DNA from: Pseudomonadota bacterium
GTDB lineage: Bacteria > Pseudomonadota > Gammaproteobacteria > Burkholderiales > SG8-39
DNA length: 32,918 nt
Assembly (NCBI GenBank): GCA_021811085.1
Contig: JAJZPQ010000041.1
Location: 1-32,918 of the forward strand
Direction of reading: 5' to 3'
Below are positions 1 through 10,000 of the stretch, piece after piece. Position numbers and translations under genes: made by a program. The first letter of the stretch is position 1, and every line of letters begins with the position of its first letter. The notes under the pieces are model-generated. The model was given only the letters and a program-made list of their open reading frames with translations. It was not told the DNA's origin and searched no databases.

Positions 1-61
1 GGGTGCTGCAACCAATTGCGCAAGTATAAGCGGCGCGCAAAGGCTTTGGGAGGCACCGGAG

Positions 62-628
62 CTACAGGTCGTCCGGCGTATCTATGTCGCGGCAAACGCC
101 GGGATCGTCCACTTCGATGAGTTCGATGAGACCTGCGTTCTGCTTGAGCAGCGCGCGCGCGCCCTCGTCGCCGTGCAGGGCTTCGAGTTGCGCGCGAAAG
201 CGCGCCGACATGCCCACCGGGTGGCCGCGCTCACCGCGGTAGGCAGGTGCGGCGATGGCCGCGCCGGCGGCCAGGGACGCGGCGATTTTCTCTATGGTTT
301 CCGGCCGGATGTAGGGCATGTCAGCCAATGCGATCACCCAACCGGCGACATCGCCCGAGGCACTCACTGCGGCGGCCAGGCTCGCGCCCATGCCCTCGTC
401 GGCGTTGGCGCACAGGATCACCTTGGCGCCGGACTCGCGCAACAGGTTCTCCAGCGCGGCCCCCCCCGGACGCACCACGGCGATGACGTGTGGAATGGCT
501 GAGCGCAGGTTGGCGAGCGCGGCGACGGCGACCGGTACGCCCCGCGCAAGCGGATGCATCAGCTTGTCCGAGCCGAAGCGCTTCGACGCGCCGGCGGCGA
601 GCAGAATGCCGCAAATGTTTGCGGCCAT
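62..628 (-). CDS. mocA: MobA/MocA-like molybdenum cofactor nucleotidyltransferase
   Basis: This 188-residue protein looks like a MocA-type CTP:molybdopterin cytidylyltransferase, which builds the cytosine dinucleotide form of the cofactor used by xanthine-oxidase-family enzymes. The N-terminal nucleotide-binding loop LLAAGASKRFGSDK (residues 9-22), the metal-binding LADMP (D103) and the later GERGHPVGM segment are family hallmarks. It is a single-domain cytoplasmic protein of normal length. It lies 77 nt downstream of xdhC on the same strand and diverges from the coxSLM genes, so a role in maturing that enzyme is inferred from context. MobA (GTP-using) is the alternative, but the GHPV segment and the neighbourhood favour MocA. 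The 61 nt beyond its stop, to the window edge, contain nothing I can identify. Confidence 0.85.
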   Translation of the reverse strand: MAANICGILLAAGASKRFGSDKLMHPLARGVPVAVAALANLRSAIPHVIAVVRPGGAALENLLRESGAKVILCANADEGMGASLAAAVSASGDVAGWVIALADMPYIRPETIEKIAASLAAGAAIAAPAYRGERGHPVGMSARFRAQLEALHGDEGARALLKQNAGLIELIEVDDPGVCRDIDTPDDL

Positions 629-705
629 CGCTTATGCGCCGGGGACTTTACCCTTGCGCCGGCAGGTTGCGTGCAGCGCGCCGCAGCGGTGAGGGCAGAG
701 CGGAC

Positions 706-1713
706 TCAATTCTGCGAAACGCCGCAACCGGATTCGATTCCCGCCTTGGGCGGCTCTACGGTCTGCGGCAGCTGCACGCCGCGGCGCACGGCGGTCATCT
801 CGGCCAGAATCGCCACCGCGATCTCGGGCGGGGTGCGGCTGCCGATCTTCAAGCCCACCGGTCCGTGCAGGCGCGCGATCTCTCCCGCAGACAGGTCGAA
901 TTCGGCGAGGCGCTTCCTGCGCTTGTCGTTGTTCGCTTTCGAGCCGAGCGCGCCGACGTAGAACGCGGGGGACTTGAGCGCCTCGAGCAGCGCCGCGTCG
1001 TCGAGCTTGGGATCGTGGGTGACCGCGACCACCGCGCAATGCGCGTCCAGGTTCATCGCCTGCACCACGTCGTCGGGGTAGCCGCGGTCGATGTGCACGC
1101 CGGCCACGTCCCAGGCCTCGGCGTATTCCTCGCGCGGATCGCATACCGTGACGTGGTAGTCCAGGGCCTGCGCCATCTGCGCCAGATAGCGCGACAGCTG
1201 CGCGGCGCCGATGATCAACAGGCGCCAGCGCGGGCCGTGCACGGTCTTCAGCAGCTTGCCGTCGAATTCGAGCGCGTCCGACCAGCGTCCCGCCTCCAGG
1301 CGCGACTTGCCGGTCTCGATGTCGAGGGTGCGCGCGACCAGTTCATGGCGCTCGATCGCGCCCAGCAATTCGTCCAGGCCGGCGCCGTCCTTGACCGGCT
1401 CCAGCACCAGTTGCAGCGTGCCGCCGCAAGGCAGGCGAAAGCGTTCGGCCTGCTCCTTGGTCACGCTGTAGGTTGCGACTTCGGGTTTGTCGCCGGCGAG
1501 CTTGTGCTCGCGCACGCGCTCGATCAAGTCGTCTTCGACGCAGCCGCCGGACACGGAGCCTGATACCTGGCCGTCGTCGCGGATCGCGAGCATCGCCCCC
1601 AGCGGGCGCGGCGAGGAGCCCCAGGTCTTGACCACGGTGGCCAGGATTACCGCATGACCCGACTTGAACCAGCGGCTTGCGCTGCGCAGAACTTCCAGAT
1701 CGACGCTGTCCAT
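706..1713 (-). CDS. XdhC/CoxI family molybdenum-hydroxylase maturation protein
   Basis: This 335-residue protein belongs to the XdhC/CoxI family. Members bind molybdenum cofactor and pass the sulfurated form to xanthine-dehydrogenase or CO-dehydrogenase-type apoenzymes. The N-terminal XdhC/CoxI domain contains TWGSSPRPLGAML (residues 30-42) and GSVSGGCVE (52-60). The C-terminal Rossmann-like domain begins with LLIIGAAQLSRYLAQ (165-179) and includes VTHDPKLDD and ALGSK (255-259). Both domains are present, so it is a long, full form. It is transcribed divergently from coxS across a 350-nt intergenic region and precedes mocA on the same strand. The assignment to maturation of the adjacent enzyme is inference from this arrangement. 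Confidence 0.9.
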   Translation of the reverse strand: MDSVDLEVLRSASRWFKSGHAVILATVVKTWGSSPRPLGAMLAIRDDGQVSGSVSGGCVEDDLIERVREHKLAGDKPEVATYSVTKEQAERFRLPCGGTLQLVLEPVKDGAGLDELLGAIERHELVARTLDIETGKSRLEAGRWSDALEFDGKLLKTVHGPRWRLLIIGAAQLSRYLAQMAQALDYHVTVCDPREEYAEAWDVAGVHIDRGYPDDVVQAMNLDAHCAVVAVTHDPKLDDAALLEALKSPAFYVGALGSKANNDKRRKRLAEFDLSAGEIARLHGPVGLKIGSRTPPEIAVAILAEMTAVRRGVQLPQTVEPPKAGIESGCGVSQN

Positions 1714-1761
1714 TTCACACCTCTGCTGATTTGAGCGGGATTGGCGAAGTCGGCGTCAATC

Positions 1762-1780
1762 CCACAACCACGTTGTGGTT
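1762..1780. promoter_or_regulatory. overlapping palindromes in the xdhC-coxS divergent region (candidate operator)
   Basis: Two perfect inverted repeats share bases. CCACAA (1762-1767) pairs with TTGTGG (1773-1778), and AACCAC (1766-1771) pairs with GTGGTT (1775-1780). The site sits about 50 nt upstream of the xdhC start and is followed by the AT-rich TATAAATAT. Its position between divergent genes for one enzyme system suggests a regulator-binding site, but no regulator gene lies nearby and the family cannot be named. Confidence 0.35.
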
Positions 1781-1884
1781 ATAAATATGAAGGACGCAAC
1801 ATAACTGGTACGCCCTTTGCGCGAGGCGTTCAAGGTTATGCTTCGTTCCGACACCGGTCAAGCCGCGCCGTCATTTGATCGCAG

Positions 1885-1913
1885 TTGATTCACAGCATCG
1901 CATGGTCTAGGAT
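1885..1913 (+). promoter_or_regulatory. candidate sigma70 promoter for coxSLM
   Basis: TTGATT (1885-1890) and TAGGAT (1908-1913) are separated by 17 bp, each matching the sigma70 consensus at four of six positions. Transcription would begin near 1920 and leave a leader of about 140 nt before coxS. The rest of the 1714-2063 gap shows no gene. Confidence 0.35.
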
Positions 1914-2063
1914 TTGCTCCCTGCGTTCGGGCGCGCCGGAACTTTTCTCCGGTGCATGCATCATTCCTCACCCGGCGCGCGAAACGTGGAGGAAGCTTTC
2001 GCCGCCGAGCCTGCTGCAGAAATGGCAATACACAACAAGATCCATTCACAGAAGGAGAGCTTC

Positions 2064-2525
<462 letters not shown>

Positions 2526-2535
2526 GGGGACGATC

Positions 2536-4896
<2,361 letters not shown>

Positions 4897-4905
4897 GGAG
4901 GAAAC

Positions 4906-5700
4906 ATGTACGCATTCAATTATCAGAACCCGAAAAGCGTGGCCGATGCCGCCGCGGCACTGAGCAAGGGCGGCGATGCCAAGCTGCTCGCGGGCGGGCA
5001 GAGCCTGATTGCGGCGATGAAGCTGCGCCTGTCCGCACCCACCGATCTGATCGATCTGGGCGGCATCAAGGAACTCAGCGGCATCAAGGTCGAGGGCAAC
5101 AACATTAGCATAGGCGCGATGACGCGGCATGCCGAAGTCGCGCGATCGAAGGAGGTGCAGGCGAAGATCCCGGCGCTCGCGAGCCTCGCCGGGGGCATCG
5201 GCGACCGCATGGTGCGCAACATGGGCACCATCGGCGGCTCGCTCGCGCACAACGATCCGGTGGCGGATTATCCGGCCGGGGTGCTCGGCCTCAACGCAAC
5301 GGTCCATACCAACAAGCGCAAGATCGCCGCGGACGATTTCTTCAAAGGCATGTTCGAGACCGCGCTCGCCGCGGGCGAGATCATCGTGTCGGTGAGTTTC
5401 CCCGTGCCCAAGCGCGCCGCTTACATCAAGTTCAAGAACCCGGCCTCGCGCTATGCCATCGTCGGCGTGCTCGCCGCGGAAACCGCGAGCGGCGTGCGCG
5501 TGGCGGTCACCGGCGCGGCGTCGAGCGTATTCCGCGTCGCGGCAATGGAGAAAGCGCTCGCCGCGAAGTGGTCAGCCGACGCGGTGGCGGGCATCAGCGT
5601 GCCGGCGGACAAACTCAACTCCGATCTGCATGCGAGCGCCGAATACCGTGCGCATCTGATCACGGTGATGGCGCGGCGCGCGGTGGAGGCGGCGAAATAA
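4906..5700 (+). CDS. coxM: CO-dehydrogenase-family medium, FAD-binding subunit
   Basis: This 264-residue flavoprotein subunit receives electrons from the small-subunit clusters and passes them on to an acceptor. FAD-contact segments include [15 protein letters not shown] near residues 27-41 and the family-typical [19 protein letters not shown] near 104-122. The C-terminal CO_deh_flav_C-type domain follows. The start has GGGAGG at 4896-4901, directly against the coxL stop, and the intergenic gap is only 9 nt, so the three subunits should be made from one transcript. The length is slightly short of some family members but complete at both ends. A strong terminator follows within 25 nt. Confidence 0.92.
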   Translation: MYAFNYQNPKSVADAAAALSKGGDAKLLAGGQSLIAAMKLRLSAPTDLIDLGGIKELSGIKVEGNNISIGAMTRHAEVARSKEVQAKIPALASLAGGIGDRMVRNMGTIGGSLAHNDPVADYPAGVLGLNATVHTNKRKIAADDFFKGMFETALAAGEIIVSVSFPVPKRAAYIKFKNPASRYAIVGVLAAETASGVRVAVTGAASSVFRVAAMEKALAAKWSADAVAGISVPADKLNSDLHASAEYRAHLITVMARRAVEAAK

Positions 5701-5722
5701 CAAGGAGCGGGAGGAAGCAGCA

Positions 5723-5760
5723 GGGCGCAAAGGCTGATCGCCTTTGCGCCCTTTTTATTT
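5723..5760 (+). terminator. rho-independent terminator of the coxSLM operon
   Basis: A perfect 12-bp stem, GGGCGCAAAGGC (5723-5734) with GCCTTTGCGCCC (5740-5751), encloses a 5-nt loop and is followed by TTTTTATTT. This marks the end of the cox transcript and isolates it from the gene remnants downstream. Confidence 0.93.
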
Positions 5761-5814
5761 GTGCGGCCTAACGTCAAGGGTAGGTGCGCGTTATCGGTCG
5801 CGGGAGGACGAAGC

Positions 5815-6000
5815 ATTAGTAAACCGGAAATCGATCAGCGCGTGTTCGACCTGTACGATGCGTATTGTCATGGACGCATCGACCGGCGCGAATTCCTCGG
5901 CCGCGCGGCGACGATTGCGCTGGCGGGCGGAAGCGCTCTGGCGATGGCGCAGGCGCTGTTGCCGCGCTATGCGCTGGCACAGCAGATTGAGTGCTGCTGA
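5815..6000 (+). pseudogene. N-terminal remnant of a Tat-exported dienelactone hydrolase family gene
   Basis: The 61 surviving residues match what I know of the N-terminus of periplasmic dienelactone hydrolase family proteins: EIDQRVFDLYDAYCHG, then a twin-arginine signal DRREFLGRAAT with a hydrophobic stretch ending LLPRYALAQ. The reading frame stops at TGA (5998-6000) right after the signal peptide, where the alpha/beta-hydrolase domain of roughly 230 residues should begin, and I find no continuation in any frame. The expected start codon is ATT (5815-5817), placed 7 nt after a good GGGAGG, which suggests a decayed ATG. An upstream in-frame GTG at 5761 lies against the terminator T-run and is an unlikely start. 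I infer a deletion that removed the catalytic part. Confidence 0.75.
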
Positions 6001-6006
6001 GCGCTG

Positions 6007-6025
6007 AACGGCGACCTTAGCCGTT
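6007..6025. other. small hairpin downstream of the hydrolase remnant
   Basis: AACGGC (6007-6012) pairs with GCCGTT (6020-6025) around a 7-nt loop. There is no T-run, so it is not a convincing terminator. It may be part of the lost flank of the truncated gene. No other feature is visible in 6026-6094 apart from the ribosome-binding site of the next gene. Confidence 0.3.
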
Positions 6026-6094
6026 ACGGCTCGATCCGTGCCAGCATAGAGGCGCGTATCCATGTAAGCTATTGCTGTTTCAAAGGAGGCTCCA

Positions 6095-6322
6095 ATGTCC
6101 AGTCTCGTCGAAGAACTCTCCAGGAAGGCTCGTGCCTTGCCGGCCGAAGATCGTGTGCGCCTCGCTGAGGAACTTCTGGCCACCGTCCAGGAAGCTGACA
6201 CCGAGATTGAGGCTGCGTGGGAAGAAGAGATCAGGCGTCGAATCGCCGAGATCGATAGCGGTACGGCCAAACTCATACCTGCCGAGGAGGTCTTTGCAGA
6301 GGTTCGCCGGCTGCTCAAGTGA
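6095..6322 (+). CDS. antitoxin of a ParE-type toxin-antitoxin pair (addiction module component family)
   Basis: This 75-residue protein resembles the short 'putative addiction module component' antitoxins. It has an amphipathic N-terminus (SSLVEELSRKARALPAEDR), an acidic helix (EADTEIEAAWEEEIRRRIAEID) and the closing LIPAEEVFAEVRRLL. Such proteins bind and neutralise a ParE/RelE-fold toxin and usually repress their own operon. AAAGGAGG (6080-6087) lies 7 nt upstream of the ATG. The stop TGA overlaps the toxin start in GTGA (6319-6322), the classic translational coupling of these pairs. The antitoxin itself looks intact, while its partner has an abnormal 3' end. Confidence 0.82.
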   Translation: MSSLVEELSRKARALPAEDRVRLAEELLATVQEADTEIEAAWEEEIRRRIAEIDSGTAKLIPAEEVFAEVRRLLK

Positions 6323-6918
6323 AGCCTATTCGGTTTCACGATGCGGCGCGTGCCGAGTTGGTCAGCGAGGTTCTGTACTACGCCAGTATCAGCCCGCGTC
6401 TTGGCGAGGCACTTGCAGCCGCGGTGGAGAAAGCAGCGCAACTGGCATCGGAGTTTCCCGAAATGGGCGCTTCATACAAATATGGTGCGCGCAGGGTGTT
6501 CCCGAAGAAGTTTCCATTTTCTGTCGTGTACGTAGTTCGCGAATCGGAGATCTACGTTCTCGCGCTCGCGCCTTTCCGCCGCAAGCCTGAATGGCAACTG
6601 GCGTGTGACGTTCATCTTCGAGGGGACCGATACCGTGTTGGTGGATTATCAGGACTATCACTAAGGAACATTCGAAATGACGCGAATTTACAACCCGCCC
6701 CACCCAGGCGAAACCTTGCGCGAGGATGTATTGCCTGCGCTGGGTCTGACCGTGACCGATGCCGCCGCGCAATTGGGGGTGACCCGCGCGGCGCTGTCTC
6801 GCGTCCTCAACGGCCGCGCCGCCATCTCGCCGGAAATGGCGCTGCGCCTGGAGGGGTGGCTAGGTGCGAAAAACGGTGGGCGCGCCGACCTCTGGATTGC
6901 GCAGCAGGCCAGCTATGA
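6319..6918 (+). CDS. ParE/RelE-type toxin with recombined, abnormally extended 3' end
   Basis: The first 90 residues form a nearly complete ParE-superfamily toxin. They include IRFHDAARAELVSEVLYY, a central amphipathic helix, RRVFPKKFPFSVVYVV and the terminal strand LALAPFRRKP. Family members normally end within about ten residues, in a pattern like RRPxYWxxR. Here the coding sequence joins the 3' end of a higB gene at about 6589 in the wrong frame. It finds no stop until 6918 and so adds about 109 unrelated residues and overlaps higA. Translation starts at GTG, overlapping the antitoxin stop. The toxin may be inactive, or may tolerate the tail. A local sequencing error is an alternative, but a single-base error would not explain the clear higB-type tail in a second frame. 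Confidence 0.7.
   Translation: MKPIRFHDAARAELVSEVLYYASISPRLGEALAAAVEKAAQLASEFPEMGASYKYGARRVFPKKFPFSVVYVVRESEIYVLALAPFRRKPEWQLACDVHLRGDRYRVGGLSGLSLRNIRNDANLQPAPPRRNLARGCIACAGSDRDRCRRAIGGDPRGAVSRPQRPRRHLAGNGAAPGGVARCEKRWARRPLDCAAGQL
6590..6664 (+). pseudogene. higB: 3' remnant of a HigB-family toxin gene
   Basis: In the frame one base ahead of the ParE toxin, 24 codons read NGNWRVTFIFEG followed by TDTVLVDYQDYH and a TAA stop. This is the conserved C-terminal end of HigB-type mRNA-cleaving toxins, whose usual ending is VDYxDYH. It is followed 12 nt later by higA, the normal higB-higA order. The preceding roughly 70 codons of higB are absent and replaced by the parE coding sequence. I therefore read this as the scar of a recombination or deletion joining two toxin genes of the same superfold. 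Confidence 0.8.
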
Positions 6919-6985
6919 CCTGTGGCAGGCTCGAAAAGCCGGCGCACCGAAGGTAAAACGCGCCTCTGCATTACGCGCCGCCTGA
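6677..6985 (+). CDS. higA: HigA-family antitoxin, HTH DNA-binding
   Basis: This 102-residue XRE-family protein has the HigA signature NPPHPGETLREDVLPALGLT. A helix-turn-helix follows (VTDAAAQLGVTRAALSRVLNG) and then the ISPEMALRLEGWLG segment. HigA proteins neutralise HigB and repress the higBA promoter. The ATG is preceded by TAAGGAAC, where the TAA is the stop of the higB remnant, so the junction with the original toxin is preserved. With HigB reduced to a stub, this is now an orphan antitoxin. It may still act as a transcription regulator or cross-neutralise a HigB encoded elsewhere. The coding sequence appears intact. Confidence 0.88.
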   Translation: MTRIYNPPHPGETLREDVLPALGLTVTDAAAQLGVTRAALSRVLNGRAAISPEMALRLEGWLGAKNGGRADLWIAQQASYDLWQARKAGAPKVKRASALRAA

Positions 6986-7049
6986 CCGCTTCAAGCAGCG
7001 GCCGCCTGGGTGTCGAGGCACCCTGCTCGGGCCACGTTTCCAGAGCCGG

Positions 7050-7055
7050 TAGAAT
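7050..7055 (+). promoter_or_regulatory. candidate -10 element for hrpA
   Basis: TAGAAT lies 37 nt upstream of the preferred hrpA start, in the 107-nt gap after higA. No good -35 hexamer is visible at the right distance. It overlaps an alternative in-frame ATG at 7054, which argues against using that codon. Confidence 0.3.
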
Positions 7056-7092
7056 GCGCGGGGTGAAACCCGAGCAAATCGATCGCAGGCGC

Positions 7093-10000
7093 ATGAACCC
7101 GCAGCAACACCGCTATTCCGCAGCCGAACTCGAGCTGCGCCGCGCGGCGTGCCCCAAACCGATTTACCCGGAAGAGCTGCCGGTCAGCGCGCGCCGCGCC
7201 CACATCGCGCGCGCGATCGCGGAACACCAGGTCGTCATCGTCTGCGGCGAGACCGGTTCGGGCAAGACCACCCAGCTGCCGAAAATCCTGCTCGAACTCG
7301 GGCGCGGCACCGCCGGGCTGATCGGCCATACCCAGCCGCGGCGCATCGCGGCGCGCGCGACCGCGGCGCGCATCGCGCAGGAGCTCAAGACCGAGCTCGG
7401 CGGCGCAGTCGGGTACAAGATCCGCTTCAACGACAAGACGAGCCCGCGCTCCTACATCAAGCTCATGACCGACGGCATCCTGCTCGCCGAGACCCAGGGC
7501 GACCGGGACCTGCGCCAGTACGATGCGATCATCATCGACGAGGCGCACGAGCGCAGCCTCAACATCGATTTCCTGCTCGGCTATCTGAAGCAATTATTGC
7601 CGCGGCGGCCCGATCTGAAGCTGGTGGTGACCTCCGCAACCATAGACGCAGAGCGCTTCTCCAGGCATTTCGGCGGGGCGCCGGCGATCGAAGTGTCGGG
7701 CCGGCTGTATCCGGTGGAGGTGCGCTACCGGCCTCAGGCGGAGACGAAAACGGCGGGCGGCGCCGTACCACGCGAGGCGCAGGATCCGGTCGAGGCGATC
7801 GTCGACGCGGTGGACGAGGCCGCGCGCTGTGGCCCCGGCGACGTGCTGGTGTTCCTGCCGGGCGAGCGCGAGATCCGCGAGACCGCCGAGGCGCTGCGCA
7901 AGCACCACCCGCCGCACACGGAAATCCTGCCGCTCTTCGCACGCCTGTCGGCGGCGGAGCAGGAGCGCGTGTTCAAGGCGCACACCGGCCGGCGCATCGT
8001 GCTCGCGACCAACGTCGCCGAGACTTCGCTCACGGTGCCGGGCATACGCTACGTCGTCGATCCGGGCGAGGCGCGCATCAAGCGCTACAGCTACCGCAGC
8101 AAGGTGGAGCAGCTGCAGGTGGAAAAGATCTCCCAGGCGAGCGCGAACCAGCGCGCCGGGCGCTGCGGCCGCGTCGCGAGCGGCGTATGCATCCGCCTGT
8201 ACGCCGAGGACGACTACCGCGCGCGCCCGGCCTACACCGAACCCGAACTGCTGCGTTCCTCGCTCGCGGGCGTGATCCTGCGCATGAAGTCGCTGCATCT
8301 GGGCGAGGTGGAGGACTTTCCGTTCCTCGATCCGCCGCTGCCCAAAGCGGTCAGCGACGGCTACGGCCTGCTCGCCGAACTCGGCGCGGTGGACGACGCG
8401 AATGATCTGACCGAGATCGGCCGGCAGCTCGCGCGCGTGCCGCTCGACCCCTGCATCGCGCGCATGATCCTCGCGGCGAAGCAGGAGGGCAGCCTGGCCG
8501 AGGTGTTGATCATCGCCGCCGTGCTGTCGCTGCAGGACCCGCGCGAGCGCCCGCTGGAGCGCGCCGGCGCAGCCGACGCGGCGCAGGCGAAGTTCGACGA
8601 TGAAAAATCCGATTTCCTCGCCTTCCTCAAACTGTGGAAGTTCTACCAGGACGCGCTCGAACACAAGAAATCGAAGCGCAAGCTGGCCGAGCTCTGCCGC
8701 GACCACTTCCTCTCGTACAACCGCATGCGCGAGTGGCGCGACATCCACAGCCAGCTGCACACCTTCGTCGCCGAACTAGGCTGGAAAGTGTCGGAGAAAG
8801 AGGCGAGCTATGCGCAGATCCACCGCGCGCTGCTCGCCGGCCTCTTGGGCAATATCGGCTGCAAGTCGGAGGACAGCGAACACTACCTCGGCGCGCGCGG
8901 CATCAAGTTCCTGATCCACCCCGGCTCGGGCGTGGGCAAGAAAGCCGGGCGCTGGATCATGGCAGCGGAGATCACCGAGACCACGCGCCTGTATGCGCGC
9001 TGCACAGCGAAGATCGAGCCGGAATGGCTGGAGAGCATAGGCGCGCACCTCGTGCGCCGCCACCGCTATGAGCCGCACTGGGAAAAGAAACCCGCGCACG
9101 TGGCCGCGTTCGAGCGCGCGACCCTGTACGGCATCCTGCTCTACGCCAACCGGCGCATCCATTACGGTCCGCTGGATCCGGCGGAGTCGCGCCGGATATT
9201 CATCCGCCAGGCGCTGGTCGAGGGCGAGTACGAGACGCGCGCGCCGTTCTTCGCGCACAACCGCAAACTGATCCGCGACATCGAGACGCTGGAACATAAA
9301 TCGCGCCGCCCCGACGTGCTCGTGGACGAGGAGCTGATCTACGCCTTCTACGACAGCCTGATCCCGCAGGGCATACACAACGGCGCGGCGTTCGAGCACT
9401 GGCGGCGCGACGCCGAAGCGCAGAACCCGAAGCTGCTCTATCTGAAGCGCGAGGACCTGATGCGGCACGAGGCCGCCGGCATCACCACCGAGCTGTTTCC
9501 GCACCAGCTCGATATCGGCGGACGCAGCTACGCGCTCGAATACCTGCACGATCCGGGCAACGCGCGCGACGGGCTCACGCTGACCGTCCCGCTGATCGCG
9601 CTGAACCAGATTTCGGCGGCGCGCTGCGACTGGCTGGTGCCCGGCCTGCTGAAGGAAAAGGTCGCGCTGCTGGCGAAGACGCTGCCGCAGAAAATCCGCC
9701 ACAAGCTCGGGCCGCTGCCCGAATTCGCCGAAGCGTTTGTTGCGGCCGCGGGGGCTGCGCGGCGTGCGGATGAGCTCACGCTCGCCGAAGCCATCGCCCG
9801 CCACGCGCGCGAGGAGTTGAACCTGGTCGTGCCGCTCGATGCGTTTTGCCCCGAGCTGCTGCCGGCGCATCTCGCCATGAATTTCCTTGTCGTGGATGAG
9901 CACGGCCGGCAGCTCGCCCTGGGCCGCAACCTGGCGCAGCTGCGCGCCGAGCTGGGCGAACGGGCAGGGGAGCAGTTCAGCGCGATCGCCCAGCCCAAGG

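Noticed and set aside
6319-6918. A novel 199-residue toxin as a genuine single gene
   Set aside because: The last 109 residues overlap higA and the higB remnant in another frame. They look like read-through rather than a conserved domain.
7054-7092. Earlier hrpA start at ATG 7054
   Set aside because: The codon overlaps a TAGAAT promoter-like element and adds residues unlike the family. ATG 7093 gives a normal HrpA N-terminus.
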